Below, piece after piece: positions 36,180 to 50,048 of a DNA stretch of 64,000 bases. The notes under the pieces were generated by a model, which was given only the letters and a program-made list of their open reading frames with translations, did no database searches and was not told where the DNA came from. The stretch lies in NCBI GenBank assembly GCA_016802295.1, contig JAESIW010000200.1, positions 2,139,923 through 2,203,922 on the forward strand, given 5' to 3'. Numbering within the stretch: the stretch's first letter is position 1; each line of letters begins with the position of its first letter. Position numbers and translations under genes: made by a program. This stretch comes from Brachionus rotundiformis. Taxonomy: Eukaryota; Rotifera; Eurotatoria; Ploima; Brachionidae.

Positions 36180-39098
36180 TGGAAAATTTTTTCTAAATTA
36201 AATTGGAAAAAAATTTTAATTTTTAATACAAACACCATTAATGGTTATGATAAAAGAGAGAGTGAGAGTCGATTGCTGAGCCATTTTGTTGATGAACTTA
36301 CACGTATAATGAATGATGATGAATGTAATGATGGCGCGAGCTGAATTTTAAAAAAAAATTTTAAAGCGCTTTATTTTAAATGAGCGATAAACAAGAAAAA
36401 TAAATTAACTTGATTTTTAAAAAATTTAAATTTCAATAATAAAATATATTCTCTCCTTTTTTTTTAGTTATTTTATTAATTTATGATTTTTAGAGGAATA
36501 TTACTATTTAAATTTTATCTTCATAGACCCAATATTGCAATAAAATTTATATCATTAGTAAAAATAAATGTTTAAAAATTCATTTATAAGCGAAAATTTA
36601 GTGAATTTTTTTCACTATTTTTTTATCATAAATATAGACGCATTGGCGATAAAAAACCCAATATAGTAAAACAACTTTATCAGTATGTTTTTGACTAATT
36701 TATTCGTTCTTTATTTAATGAAAATTTGGATATAAACTAAGAAATTTTGACAGCAATTCCAACACTTTTTCCCTTTAATCACAAAAAATAATTTTAAATT
36801 CGAGCTAATAGATTTGTTTTTTTAATTAAACTAATAGCTATGAATAAAAAAGTTTACTTAGTTACTCATACTTTGGATTTTAAGTCGTTCATATTTTTCA
36901 TTTGAAAAAAGTATATAACACAATTAAGATTACGGTCATTTCATCGTTACCACGGAGACCTGTGTTAAAGATTGATCAAAAATCATAATTGATAAACACA
37001 TTTTCTAAAAATAAACTCAAAGCTCTAAAAAAATCCATACTGATCTCTTAATTTTAGATGAGTGTTTCTAAGGTGACTATGAAAATATATCAAATAAGCT
37101 TTTTGAAGATCAATGTAAGATATAAATTCTAAACAAAAATAAATATGCTCATGGGATTAAAAAATTTAATTTCTAATCAAATAAATTAAGTGGAACATTC
37201 GCTAAGACCATTAATCAGCGATCCAAGTCGGCTAGGTGAAATTCAATACTTTTAAAAGAATGTTGCTTTGTTCTAGTTTTATCTATTTTTATAAAGTTCT
37301 ACTAACATTTACAATTTACAATGTAACTCAATACATTTCATTCAAAATTAATACAGAACTTAAAAATTTAAATTTCCTTTTGAGTTGATCTAGTTTCTTT
37401 TATTTATCTTCTCTCTGCTTTGGTATTTATCCAAAGGTTTTTTATGAATTTGATTTTAATTCAAAATTTCATTCATTAATAATTAATTCTGTTTGCTTTT
37501 AAATATAAACATCCGCAATCTATATACAAAAATATATAAACAAAAATTAATTTAATTCATACTTATATTAATACAATTAAATTCCATAGATTTAACAACC
37601 GTAGCCAAACTTGGTATTTTCTGAAGCACAGCTTCAAGCTATATTGATAATAATCAGTCTATTGCTAAAAAATAGATCGAATCGAATTAGATTGTGCACA
37701 AAGCGTTAATTCGAAAACACTTTTTAAAAAGATCTGATAATTGAATTATTATTTTTATAATTAATTTAAAATTATAAAAATTCTTAAAATTCTCTAAGGA
37801 GATAAAAAAAGCACCTATAGAGCTTACTTTTTCAAAGATAATTCAGTAAAACCTTTGGTAGATTTTTAATTCTGACAATTTTTTTCGCATATTTATATAA
37901 AATTATTCGCTCTAGTTTTAATATATTTCAATACTTAAAATCTTGTAAAAGTAAATAACTTGAAGATTTTGTAATTAATGAAGAAATAATGGTTGATAGG
38001 GAAAAAACAAAAGACCTGCAATAAAAACAACGAATTGAAAGCACTTTTTTGATTGATTTTTTTTGTTCAAAATGAAACTTAAAAATAGTAAATTTGCACA
38101 TATAAAAAAACCAAATTAAAAAGTAAATAAAACTCAGAATGAATTTATTGGTTTTAAATGAACCAAAAGAATATTGGAAAGCAAATTGAAAAGCAAATTA
38201 AAAATACATAAATAACAGTTGAAATTTAGGTTAAAAATATACTCGAAATTTTAACCAAGTGATTTAAATTCCTAAAAAAATAATAAAATTGATTTATTTA
38301 AATTTAGCCAGTGGATTTCTATTTACTTTTAGATCCCGTTTCTAGCTTATTTGCCACTCTTATTTTGTCCTTTTTTATTCTTTTTGCAAATGGGCTTTTA
38401 TATAAATTGGTCTTTTTTAAAAAATCCATTTTTGACCTTTGAAAATCACAAACAATTAGGCCATGAGTTGACCATTTTATTAAAATTTCTAAGTAACTCT
38501 TTTCATTTTTCTAAATGGCCGTCCTTGAGAGATTTGGATTTTTTTATTAATCATCTAATTTTATAAATATTGATAAATTAACCTTAATTATTTTGAATTT
38601 ATTTTTATTACTCATTAAAAATTTTACTAAGATATAGTCATATTTCTCATGATATTTTATAATAAATCAGACCAACATTTAGCTAAAATGCATTCTACCT
38701 TTTTCAGATGAAGATATTATTTAAAGTAAGCTTTATCTTAACTGATATAAACTTTATTATAATTTGATATTTTAGTTAATTAGTCTAAACTTAAGGTTAA
38801 TTATAGATAAAATTATTTGATTGGAGATGCGTGAGAATAGCCAGCTGTTTTAATTTGTTATAAATATATTTTGAGAGTTAATAATTAATGTTGAGCTAGA
38901 AATCTCAAATAAATATTTTAATTAAATATCAGATTTTGTAAAAGTTCCAGTTCATTACAAAAAAATGATCATTTTTTTTAAACATGAAGTCTTGTTTATT
39001 AAATTTTGGCATATGCATTTATAGAATATAATTAAGCATATTTGTTCAAAATTTAAACAAGAATTTTGTATCAGTTAATTATATTGTTAATTATATAG
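36180..39098. other. Intergenic, no gene seen
   Basis: About 2.9 kb. The first 180 bases are the filament gene's upstream region, with a GA-rich run (AGAGAGAGTGAGAG, 36253-36266) and relatively high GC. A 71-codon plus-strand frame at 38351-38566 is hydrophobic low-complexity sequence without support. The right end borders a LINE fragment. Confidence 0.45.
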
Positions 39099-39680
39099 TC
39101 AATCTTTAGATATCATTTAGATAATATCTTTATTAATGAAAAGAGTTTAAAGGAATTTGATATACGACAAAATATTTTAATAAAACGATTTATTGGACTC
39201 AGTAAATTTACAAAAACAAAACCGTTAAAAAAAGCATTAAAGTTGGAGTCAATTAGACAAATTTATTATAAGCATAAGATATTCTTTCTCAAACAAATCT
39301 TCAATAACCAATTATGTAAAAATGTATTTGAATTCTTAAGGAATGATTACAAGGTATTTGATAGAGAGAATACTTCTTTTATTAAACAGTTATCAAAAGT
39401 AGAAGATTAATTGCACTGAATATGATTCAGCATTCAGTGTTATTTTGATTGAATGGTGCATTGAATGCAATAACTATGGACTAACCGACTCGATAAAATA
39501 CTATTTTTATTTAATAGAATATTGTATGTTGAATAATCTTAATCATTTTTTTGTATATAACAAACTTAATTTTTTATTTAATTGTAAAATGGATATTTAA
39601 TTTTCTATCAATTTTTATTTTAAATTGTCCATGGGGCTTAAACTTTAATTAAATAAATAAATATATTTTATGTAAAGACG
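39099..39680 (+). mobile_element. 3' end of a second non-LTR retrotransposon (LINE)
   Basis: A 103-codon open frame without a start codon (39099-39410) encodes the post-RT carboxyl region of a LINE. It reads FDIRQNILIKRFIGLSKF, then TKTKPLKKALKLESIRQIYY and KHKIFFLKQIFNN. The phrase order ‘D.RQN.LIK...GL.K...TKPL...L....I..IYYKHK’ is characteristic. After the stop comes about 250 bases of 3' UTR, ending in GGGGCTTAAACTTTAATTAA and an AATAAATAAATA tail near 39645-39662. The 5' part is missing, so it is truncated. It is a different family from the 11483-11995 fragment, judged by the distinct protein. I could not define the 5' junction or a target duplication. Confidence 0.7.
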
Positions 39681-41123
39681 CATTGGAAATAGTTATCTTG
39701 TTTTAAAAATCTACAAAAAATGTATTAGATGTGCGAATAATGAGATTTTTTATGAATTCATTTTTATGTGGCGAAATAAAAAAAAAATATTAATTTTATC
39801 TTATATAATCAGTTGCCTTTTTAATCATAATTTAGAAGACAAAAGAATAGATTCGTAGCGAGGAAGCTTTAAGCTATTGAAGACGAATCTTTTTCAAATA
39901 AAAATTTAAAAATTAATTTTTTTAACTTGACAAAAAGCTTTATCTAAAACATTTGAGTTAAAATTAACGAAATAAAATATTTTTATTGACTTTTTATTTT
40001 TATAAAAATAAAATACAGGTAATCTACAGTTATAAAATATTCAAATTTTATTCTGAGAGCATTTAGATATTGGATACTTTTATTTATCAGTTTTATAATT
40101 TATCAAAAATGTATTTGTTTTTTATCTTTTGAAAGATTTATTTCGAATTCTTAATTCATAAAAAATATTATTCATTAAGTTTATGTTTTCAAATTTAAAT
40201 TCTTGGTCAAATTTAAAGTATATTTATTTTTTAAATGATCGTTGAAATTTTAAAGCACTATAGAATTCAATATTTAACAAAAAAATAATTTATTAAGTTA
40301 ATTAATAAATTTATTTTGTGTAAATGATAATGATAATATGATATGAGAAAAACGTAATAATGGTCGTTTTGCTTTTGGTCATAATTAACGTCAATATAAT
40401 TAAAATGCATTATTAAAACTTAAAATTTAGCAAAGTTACTTTAATTATCTCGTTTTTTACAAGAAAAAAGTGATGCAAATTAAATTTGATTTTGGCTTAA
40501 AAATTGATTACATATTTTCAAGAAAAAAATGCTAATTTGAAAAAATAAATTGAATAATTGTATTGTTTATTAGACAAATTTTGAAACAAAAACTTTAAAA
40601 AAATTCTGTTTGAATGTCGAAATTTGATTTTGATTAGATAGAGTTGCTAATTTAAAATCATTTCCTGTCAATTTATGACAAAATATCCTTATTTAAAAAT
40701 AAAATAAAGCTAAATATTCATTTTCAATCAATTTAAATTAGCGCTGCTGTTTTGACGAGAAAAAAGAAGAATTTCATCCCTTTTTAATTAAAAGCATTTA
40801 TTCCACATAGAATTTAAGCTCTATTTATCTAAGTCTGGCGTTTCAAACTTTAAATTAATTGTTCAAAAAAGAAAATTTTTATCGTCACAAGGATATCATC
40901 GTTGGGAATCAAATATAGAAAAATTATTGCCTCTCTCACAATTAAAATTTATTATAATTGCTGAATTTCGATTATTTTATTTAAAAATTGATTGCCTCAA
41001 TTCTAATATCCACTTATCTAGTTTTTCTAATCAAGCTTTAATAAATATTTTATCTAGAGATACATTAATTTTCAATTCTCTATGTACTGTTAAATAAAGA
41101 ATTTGATTTTTTTTTAAAATAAA
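39681..41123. other. Intergenic, no gene seen
   Basis: AT-rich spacer leading to the first AMPA-type receptor. It should contain that gene's promoter; no motif is convincing. Confidence 0.45.
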
Positions 41124-44100
41124 ATGATTACATCAATTATTAATAAATTGAATCTGGTGTATGTCATAATACTTTTATTTACGCTTTTTAACAAGTCATT
41201 CCAAGATAATGAGTCACCGGGATTACCTATCGGTAAACTTAAATTTATACAAAAATATATTATTATTTACATTATGTTTTGTAAAGCAATCATATATGAC
41301 AAAAATACTTCAGCTGAGACAATCAACTTAATTGACAAAGCTATTTGGAACATTAATAATGCAGTTGTTTATGGTCGAAATAAATGGTCTGTCCAAGTTA
41401 AAATAATTCAGGTATGTCAGTTTAAATCTTAAAATTAAATAATTTTTATGTAATATTTTTTAGATAGATAATAGTTATGAACTAATTCAAACAGGTACAA
41501 AATTTTAAAAATTTACACAATCTAAAATAGTTAATTAAGTATGTGATCAGATGTCGAGAGGAGTTTTGGCAATTTTCAGCGATTTGAGCCAATCAACTAT
41601 TCAGACACTTACTGATCTGACAGACTATTACAATGTCCCACTTATTACATGGTTCCCTTCATTAAAAAAATCTAACATAAATGACCAAGCTAAGAAAAAA
41701 AGGTTTTTTTTTGAAAAAATAATTAAATTTCTAAAAAATTTTTATTTATTAAAGAAATATTTTAACAAGACTAAAGCGTTTTCAGGCTAATAACAATGGT
41801 TTCGATGTTTTCAGTTATCCAGATTATTACGAAGCACCTGACTTGACCACTAATGAAATTAAATCTGAAATATTGAAATCCAAAATGCAAATTTATCTTC
41901 GAATAGACTTTGTACCAGCTTTGATTGAACTTATTCGCTTCTATGAATGGAAAACTGTTTATTACATTTTTAATTATGATGAGGCCATTCTAAACATCGA
42001 GTCTTTATTTGATAGACAAAATAAGGACTCGAAATTTGTGGAAAACATTATATTAAGAAAGGTGACAGATATTTATGATTCTAGAGACATGTTGCGCGCA
42101 ATTGAAGTATCTAATGAAAAACATGCTCAAAATAATGAAAATAAAATTGTAATGGTTCTTGATTTGGCTAGCAAAAAAAACTACATGTACTTTTTGAACC
42201 AAGTTAAAGATCTAGGCATGACGAAAAATCGATATTTTTATTTTCTGGCTAGTCTGGTAATAAAATGGACAATATTTGGTCATTATTTTTAATTTGGGTT
42301 TAAGGGAGTTTATGAATTGGATCTAAATGAATTTAGACATGGTGGAGCGACTTTTTTAGGCTTTTCAGCTGTTGACTATAATAACATGAACTCAATCAGA
42401 CTTCTATCTGATCTTATTCAACCAGGCGAGCCATTGAACAAGATTCCCAATATACCGGTATGAATTATAAACATTTTGCTGGTCTATTTATAAGTATTTT
42501 TGTAGCATGAGGCTGCCCTTTTGATAGATGGATTGCTCTATTTTACATGGAAGATGCATTCAGTAATGGATAAAAATACAAAAAATCTGTTTGGATTGCA
42601 TGGTGTGTCATTATGGAAATCTGAGATATATGTGAATAAAACGAAAGGCATTGATTGCTCGTTTAATTTAGATAACTCTGATAAATGGATCTTGGGAGAA
42701 TATGTAATTAATTTACTCAAGAGAAAGTCAGAGGTAAGATGATCATTTTTTCTGATCCCACTTAAAAAAATTATTATCAGGAAACAAGTTATGATGGTGT
42801 TACTGGAAAAATTGCTTTCGATTCGGATGGAAAGCGGCAAAACTATACTTTAGGGATTTATAAAGTATCTCTAAATCACCCATTAAAAAAAGTAAATAGA
42901 TTTATTTAAAGATTAAAAATTTTGATATTTTTTAATTAGATAGGTTTTTTTTCGGAACAAAGAGGTCTCCAAATCAATGAAGAAAAAATAGTTAAAACTG
43001 AAAAAAAACATGATCCAATTAAGCCCAAAGTAGTTATTAGTATTTTAGTAAGTTTATTAGCTTCTATTTAAATCAAGTTTAAATTTTTTCGTATAACAGG
43101 ATCCTCCATTTTTCATGATCCGTTCAAAAGAAGCTGGTGAAAACTTTACCGGCAATGATAGATATGAAGGGTATTGTGTAGACTTGGCAAAAAAGATATC
43201 CGAAATAGTAAACTTTACATATGAAATTAGACCAGTAAAGGACAATAGTTTCGGCAATAGATGTACATTTTTTATTCAAAATTATTCTTTAGCTTGAAAA
43301 AAAAATTCAATTAAGATCCGAATGGAAGCTGGAATGGTGTTGTTGGTGAGCTTATCAGGCATGAAGCTGACATAGCGGTTGCTCCGTTAACAATTACATC
43401 GCAAAGAGAAAGAGCCATAGAATTCTCTATGCCTTTTATGGATATTGGTATCAGCATTATGATTAAAAAGCCGAAAAAAGAAGTTAGATTGTTTATTTCC
43501 TCAAGTAGATTAATTTTATTAAAACTTTATAGAAACCTGGAGTATTTAGTTTTATGTCGCCTCTTGATTCTAAAATTTGGATTTGTGTAATTCTTGCTTT
43601 TGCTGGTGTGAGTGTTGTTTTGTTCTTAGTAAGTAGGTTCTCACCATATGAATGGCATTATGATGCGTCCAAAAATGAAAATGGTTTAAATAATGATTTT
43701 ACAGTACTGAATACTTTGTGGTTCAATTTAGCTGCTGTAATGCAGCAAGGTGTAGACATAACTCCAAAGTATTGTTTCTTTTTTTCTTAAAGAGGACATA
43801 TTATAAAAGTTCATATTAGATCAGTCTCTGGGAGATTAGTTGCCAGTGTTTGGTGGTTTTTTACTCTTATCCTAATAAGTTCTTACACTGCTAATTTAGC
43901 TGCTTTTCTCACCGTTGAAAGAATGATATCGCCTATTGAGTCAGTAGAGCAGCTTTCACGTCAAACTGAAATACAGTATGGAGCACTTGAAGGAGGATCT
44001 ACCCAAGAATTTTTTCGAGTATTTTTACCATATAAGAAATTATTTGAGAATAATTTTTCCAGACAAGCAAAGTAGATACTTATCAGCGCATGTGGAACTT

Positions 44101-44771
44101 TATGCAAACTTGGGGTCCTGGTGTATTTGTCAAAACAAACGCTGAAGGAGTTCAGAAAGTTAGAGATTCTAAAGGAAAATATGCTTATTTGCTCGAATCT
44201 AGCTTAAATGAATACTTAAACGAGCGCGAGCCTTGTGATACCATAAAAGTTGGTAATAATCTTGATTCGAAAGGATATGGCATTGCGACACCAATAAGAT
44301 CTGAATTAAGGTTTTTAAAAAAATTTTTATTCAATGCAAGCAAGCAAATTTTTTTTAAGGGATCCAATAAATTTGGCAATTTTGCAATTAAAAGAAGAAG
44401 GATATTTAGATGAGTTAAAAACCAGATGGTGGTATGATAAGAGTAAATGTGGTACAGCCGGCTCTGCAACTAAAGATTCGTCTCAGAGCGCATTAAATTT
44501 GATAAATGTAGCTGGAATATTTTATATTCTAATTGCTGGTTTGATTCTTTCAATATTTGTGGCAGGATGTGAATTAATGTACAAAGCTAGAAAACAATCT
44601 AAGAAAAAAAATGTATATTGTATTTTTTAAATTGGATAGATAAGAATTTTTTTTTAGATCGAGTTTACTGAAGCCATCAAATCTAAGATGAGAATTAGCA
44701 TCAGTGGCTATGATGAATCGATTATGGAATTTCAAGATAACAGGAATTTAAATGAAAAGTTAAATGGTTAA
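41124..44771 (+). CDS. AMPA-type ionotropic glutamate receptor, copy 1
   Basis: Multi-exon gene. A signal peptide (hydrophobic IINKLNLVYVIILLFTLF) is followed by the amino-terminal domain with MSRGVLAIFSDLSQ. The ligand-binding core has FMIRSKEAGENFTGNDRYEG and YCVDLAKKISEIVNFTYEIR. APLTITSQRERAIEFSMPFM holds the glutamate-binding Arg, and EGGSTQEFFR and LLESSLNEYL hold the second-lobe Ser/Thr and Glu. M1 follows the SPLDSKIW stretch, and VSRFSPYEW is shared with AMPA receptors. The pore loop LAAVMQQGVD has Gln at the Q/R site, so it is predicted Ca2+-permeable unless edited. M3 is SYTANLAAFLTVERM. The last helix ends in CELMYKARKQSKKK. PCDTIKV favours the AMPA over the kainate group. The cytoplasmic tail is short (ending NLNEKLNG). 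A tandem paralog follows. Confidence 0.92.
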
Positions 44772-45409
44772 TTGGAAATTATTTTTTTATATCATTTTAT
44801 TTGACATTTTGTTCAATAAAAATTTCCATCTTATAAATCCGTTTTGTTTTTTATTTAATGAATCACAAAACACCCTTGGGTTAGCTTTTGATAAATAAAA
44901 CAATTTAATATAAAAATAAATAATTGCCTCGGAAAATATCTCAGATAGTAAGACACGCGAGATTTGACAAAAATAATTTCTAAATTATTGAATTTTAATA
45001 ATTTCTCAATAGTTCAAGAAATTCAATACCGTAAATTGAATACTTATTTAATTAGTTTCTATTTTGATCAGAAAAAATTATCAAGCTAATCCTCTCTCTT
45101 TTTTTTTAAATTATAATTAAGACTCATTTCAGATGAAACTTTATCATCAATATAAATAAGTTTGAAATGCTTTTATAAAATTTTTCAATTTTGGCAATTA
45201 GTTTCTTGCTAGTAGCATTTTCCGCTACTGAACAAACTATCGAAAATTAATCTTAAGCTAATTTAGCTACATAGATATTCTCTTAAATTCGACAAGCTAA
45301 AAAATTAAGGCTTTTTTATCTAATTTTAGATTGATTAATGTGAAATGGCTTTTTCAAATATTGACTAGCTGGAGATATAATTTTTTGATCAAGATTAAAA
45401 TCTAACACA
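44772..45409. other. Spacer between tandem receptor genes
   Basis: About 640 bp of AT-rich sequence that must hold the 3' end of receptor 1 and the promoter of receptor 2. No motif is recognised. Confidence 0.5.
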
Positions 45410-48400
45410 ATGAAAAATCAATGCCTAATTATTTTTATTTTATGTACCATTTTCTATGTTAAATCATCTGAAGCCTCAATAGGGGTACCACTAGGTAGTC
45501 AATTTTTTATATTCAATTAAGAAGTTTTATTATTTGTATTAGGAATAATAATTGAAAAAGAATTTCATTCAGAATATCATGATAAGCTCTTGAATACAGT
45601 TAGATATTTAAATAATGGGATAAAGTATGGTAGAAATAAATGGTTTTTTCATATTGACATACTGGAAAGTTCTAATCATCATAACATTGTTCGATCAAGT
45701 AGAAAAATATTTAGTTTTTTTTTTCAGTTCTAAATATTTTATTGAACTTAAGTATGTAATTTGATGTCAAAAGGTGTCTTGGTCATATTTGGTCAAGCAA
45801 GTTATTCATCGTCACAAACTATCAAATCCTATGCGGATCGGTACAATGTTCCATTTATCAACATAAATCATCCAAGACATATTTCGAAACAAGATGAAAA
45901 AAATTCTATTTTAGATAAGAATCAATTTAGACCAACAGAACATGACAATTTAAAATTTAATATTAAAAAACATGATGAATTAAATCAAGTTTACCAAATG
46001 TACATGCATCCTGATTTAGTTCCAATGCTTATATCATTAATAAAATACAATAGATGGAAAAGTGTATATTATTTGTATAATAATCAGGAAGGTATGAGCT
46101 ATTATTTTTTTCTGAAAGTAGATCTAATTCAAATTTTCTATAGCTATAACAAGACTTGAAGGTTTGTTTGAATTTCAAACCAAAGAAACTGATTTTGTTA
46201 CAACCATTTTTGCCAGAAAAATAGACAATGAAGTTGAGTGGCGCTTTATACTAAAGTATCTAAGTCTCTTGACAAAATTTATCTTTATTTAATTAATTTA
46301 ATTTAAAAATAAAAGATCAATTGAAAAAGAAGTATTAAACCAAGCTGAATCTTCATCAACAAATTCAATATTAGATACTAAGCCGATTACATATGATATT
46401 ACAGTTATGGTTGATCTTCTCACTAGGGAAGATTATTTGAAATTTTTCGAACAAGTAAAATACCTAAGATCTAATTCAATAAGATTCCATTTCTTACTTG
46501 TTAAAATGGTAATTGTTAAATTTGATTTTTTAATTTTTAATTTAATTTAATTTTTAACAGGACTTGGACACTAATGAAGTGAATAATTACCGTCACTATG
46601 GATTTAACATAACTTGTTTTTCAATGGTAGACTTTAATAAATTAAATACATTGACTTTGTTATCTGACGCACTTAGACTAAATGTTCCTCTTTACAAGTT
46701 ACCGAGAATTTCAGTAAAACACATATTCAATTTGAATTAAATGTTTATAAAATAAACTTTTGATAATTTAGCTAAGGTTAGCTTTTATGATCGACTCAAT
46801 GGTAATGTTTAGCCATCAGATTCACCAAATTGTAGGCAAAGATATTAACCGATTATTTGGAGTTGATGGTGTTTCGCTGCGTAATACAGAAATTTTTATT
46901 GATGGAAAAAAAGGAATCAACTGTTCAATGGAATTGGAAGAAAATGTATGGAGGCTTGGGAATTTGATCGCATCAAATATCATTAATGTAGAAAATTATA
47001 AATATATATTTATTTTTCTTAAATTAATATCTTAATAATTAATTTTGGAATATAATATAAATTTTAAGATGCCGGTATTTGAAGGACTGAGTGGTCCTAT
47101 TGCCTTTGATTCTAATGGATATAGAACTAAATACTTGATTGATATTCACAAAGTCGCTTTAAATATGCCCATAGCAAAAGTATTTTTGATTTTTATAATT
47201 TTAAGAATTGTGTTGATTTAAAAATTATACCATTTAACTAAGATTGGCAGTTTCTCGACCGAAAGTGGTTTAAAAATTCTCGAAGAAATTATTTACCGAG
47301 AACGTGATGGATTTGCTGCAGTTAACAGAAATAGAAAAAGAATTGTTGTATCTATTGAAGTTTGATTTTTTTAATGTATTTTTTAAATAAAAATTAAAAT
47401 ACAATAAAAAGGATCGTCCTTTTTTTATGGTAAAATCTAAATCAGAACTAGACAGAAATATGACTGGCAACGACCTTTATTATGGCTATTGCGTTGATCT
47501 AGCTTACCAAATTTCCAAAATAGTCAATTTTACATATGAATTTAGAGTAGTGAAAGATAAAAAATTTGGAGCTAAATGTAAAATTTAAAATATATTAAAA
47601 TTGTATCTAAAAAAAAATTAACAATTAAGTGCCAAATGGAGAATGGAATGGCATAATAGGAGAACTTCTTAGACATGAAGCAGATATGGCAATAGGGGGT
47701 CTTACAATAACTCTTGATAGAGAGCGAGCTGTTGAATTTTCAATGCCTTTTATGAATCTTGGAATAAGTATAATGGTTTATAAGCCTAAAGAACAAGTAT
47801 TGCATGATTTTTTTAAAATTAATTTTTAATAAAATTTAATTTTAGAAACCAAAAGTTTTTAGTTTCATGGCTCCATTATCTATTGAAATTTGGATGTGTA
47901 TCTTATTTGCCTATGTAGGAATAAGTGTAATACTTTTTCTGGTTAGTCGTTTTTCGCCATACGAGTGGTCTGTACAAGAAGTCTTGGGAGAATCAAAGTT
48001 ACATAACGATTTTACTATATTTAATACATTTTGGTTTTGTTTAGCAGCTTTTTTACAACAAGGAATAGATATAGCGCCAAGGTGGATAGTATTTGGGATA
48101 ATTTTGATATTTTATTAACCAGATATAATTAAGTTCAATATCAGGACGATTGGTTACAAGTGTGTGGTGGTTTTTCACTCTAATATTAATAAGCTCATAT
48201 ACAGCTAACTTGGCTGCATTTTTGACAATGGAAAGAATGGTTTCACCGATTGAGTCAGCTGAAGATTTGGCTAAACAAACAGACATTCAGTATGGAGCCG
48301 TAGAGGGAGGATCAACTCAAGAATTCTTTAGAGTAAAAATTTAAATTTATATTTATATTTTATTTTTCTAAAAAATTAACACAGAGTAGCAAAATTCAGA

Positions 48401-49200
48401 CTTTTCAACGCATGTGGTCATTCATGAATGGATTTGGTTCACAAGTTTTCGTGAAAAATAATTCAGCTGGTGTGCAAAAAGTTCGCGACTCAAAGGGCTC
48501 ATATGCTTTTTTACTTGAATCAAGTGTAAATGAATATCTAAACGAAAGGCAGCCATGCGATACGATGAAGGTTGGAAGCAACATTGATTCAAAAGGCTAT
48601 GGAATTGCAACACCAATTGGATCTGACTTAAAGTATTTAATTTTTTAGCTATTTAGGAATTTCTTTTTTAAAAATTTTAAACAGAGAAGCAATTAATTTG
48701 GCTGTATTGCAATTAAGAGAAGATGGAACTTTGGATAATCTTAAAAAAAAGTGGTGGTTTGAGCAAAGTGAGTGCGGTAACCAGAAATCTAAATCTGCTT
48801 CTAAAGTAAATTTTATCAAACTAGCAAGATTTTAGAAAATTTAACTTTTTTCTAAAGGATGCGTCGAGAAATTCATTAGGTTTGGGTAATGTTGCCGGAA
48901 TATTTTACATTTTAATCATTGGTCTGGTAATTTCTGTTATTACAGCTGGACTAGAAGTGCTGTATAAAGCTCGAATAGATTCCAAAAGATCTCGAGTAAT
49001 TGAGATATTCATTTTTTAACTATCTGATCTTTAATGAAAATATTTTTTAAAGACAATTTATAAAGAAGCTGTCAAAACAAAAGTAAGATTAAGCATAAGT
49101 GGATATAGTGATATTCCAGCTGACGAGCTAAAGCAGTTGAAGTCATGCGATGATAAAAAATATGGTTGGAAACTTGAGCCTCCCAAAACAATAGATTAAA
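45410..49200 (+). CDS. AMPA-type ionotropic glutamate receptor, copy 2
   Basis: Starts with a signal peptide (MKNQCLIIFILCTIFYVKSS) and the same VPLG splice junction as copy 1 (LPIG). Amino-terminal domain: KYGRNKWFFHIDI and MSKGVLVIFGQAS. Ligand-binding core: YYGYCVDLAYQISKIVNFTY. GGLTITLDRERAVEFSMPFM has the binding Arg; EGGSTQEFFR and LLESSVNEYLNER have the S2 ligand residues. The pore loop LAAFLQQGIDIAP has Gln at the Q/R site. M3 is SYTANLAAFLTMERM, in which Met replaces the Val of copy 1 after LT. The last helix ends near LEVLYKARIDSKRS. The tail is longer than in copy 1 and ends in PPKTID. The intron inside the ‘K..NG.WNG’ loop is at the same phase in both copies, supporting tandem duplication. 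Confidence 0.92.
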
Positions 49201-50048
49201 TTCAGAAAAAAATTAAAAGCTTTTTTTTTCTGTAAAATAAAATGAAAATGTTTGTGAAAAAAAATTAAATTTTCAAGTTATTTTTTTATAGATTAAAAAA
49301 ATTGAAGTTTGAATCTTTTTTATCTTAAATTAATCTTTTTTTTATTCTAACACGCTAAATACTTCAAGTAAAATAATGCTTGTGTAATCATATTCGATGA
49401 GAGTCTGTTGAATTAAAGTTAGACATTAAAAAATTCGCTATAAGATTTAAAATTTTTGATTTCAAAAGATAAATCAACTTAATGATGTATATTTTTTATT
49501 TTTATAAAAAGTATTAGCTTTATTAATTTAATTTCTAACTAAAAATCATTTATCAATATTACTATTTTGAAATTTTTAACCTCATAAATTATTGGTACAA
49601 TTTACAGCATTAAACAAAATAAATCTTGTAGATATTTAGTCAAGTTTAAAAATAAAGACAAATTTTGAAGCTCTTATTTAGGAGCAAAATAAAATTCTGG
49701 AGAATTTTTTTCTTTTCTAATATTATACTTTGACAGATGATAATTAATATTTGGAAATAAATAAAATTTGATTCCACAATTTTAAAACAAAATTTACATA
49801 ATTACAAATTCTACCAAGAAAAATCGTTTTTTAAATAAGAAATATGATAAAAATTAATTGCGGAAAATTCATTATCTTCTAATATAAAAATAATATTATT
49901 TTTTAAGAAACTTATTTACAGACTGTTTAAGCCATAAGCTCATATAATATGATGATTTTCTTGTATATGTTAACACATTTTAGATTAAAAAAATAATTTA
50001 AAAATTATTACAAAATTTTTTCGCCAGCATTAAAAAATAAAAAATATA
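49201..50048. other. Intergenic, no gene seen
   Basis: AT-rich spacer between receptor 2 and the CRAMP1-like gene, both plus strand. No feature recognised. Confidence 0.5.

Noticed and set aside
38351..38566. 71-codon plus-strand frame in a gene-free region
   Set aside because: Hydrophobic low-complexity product from T-rich DNA, no motif and no splice context.
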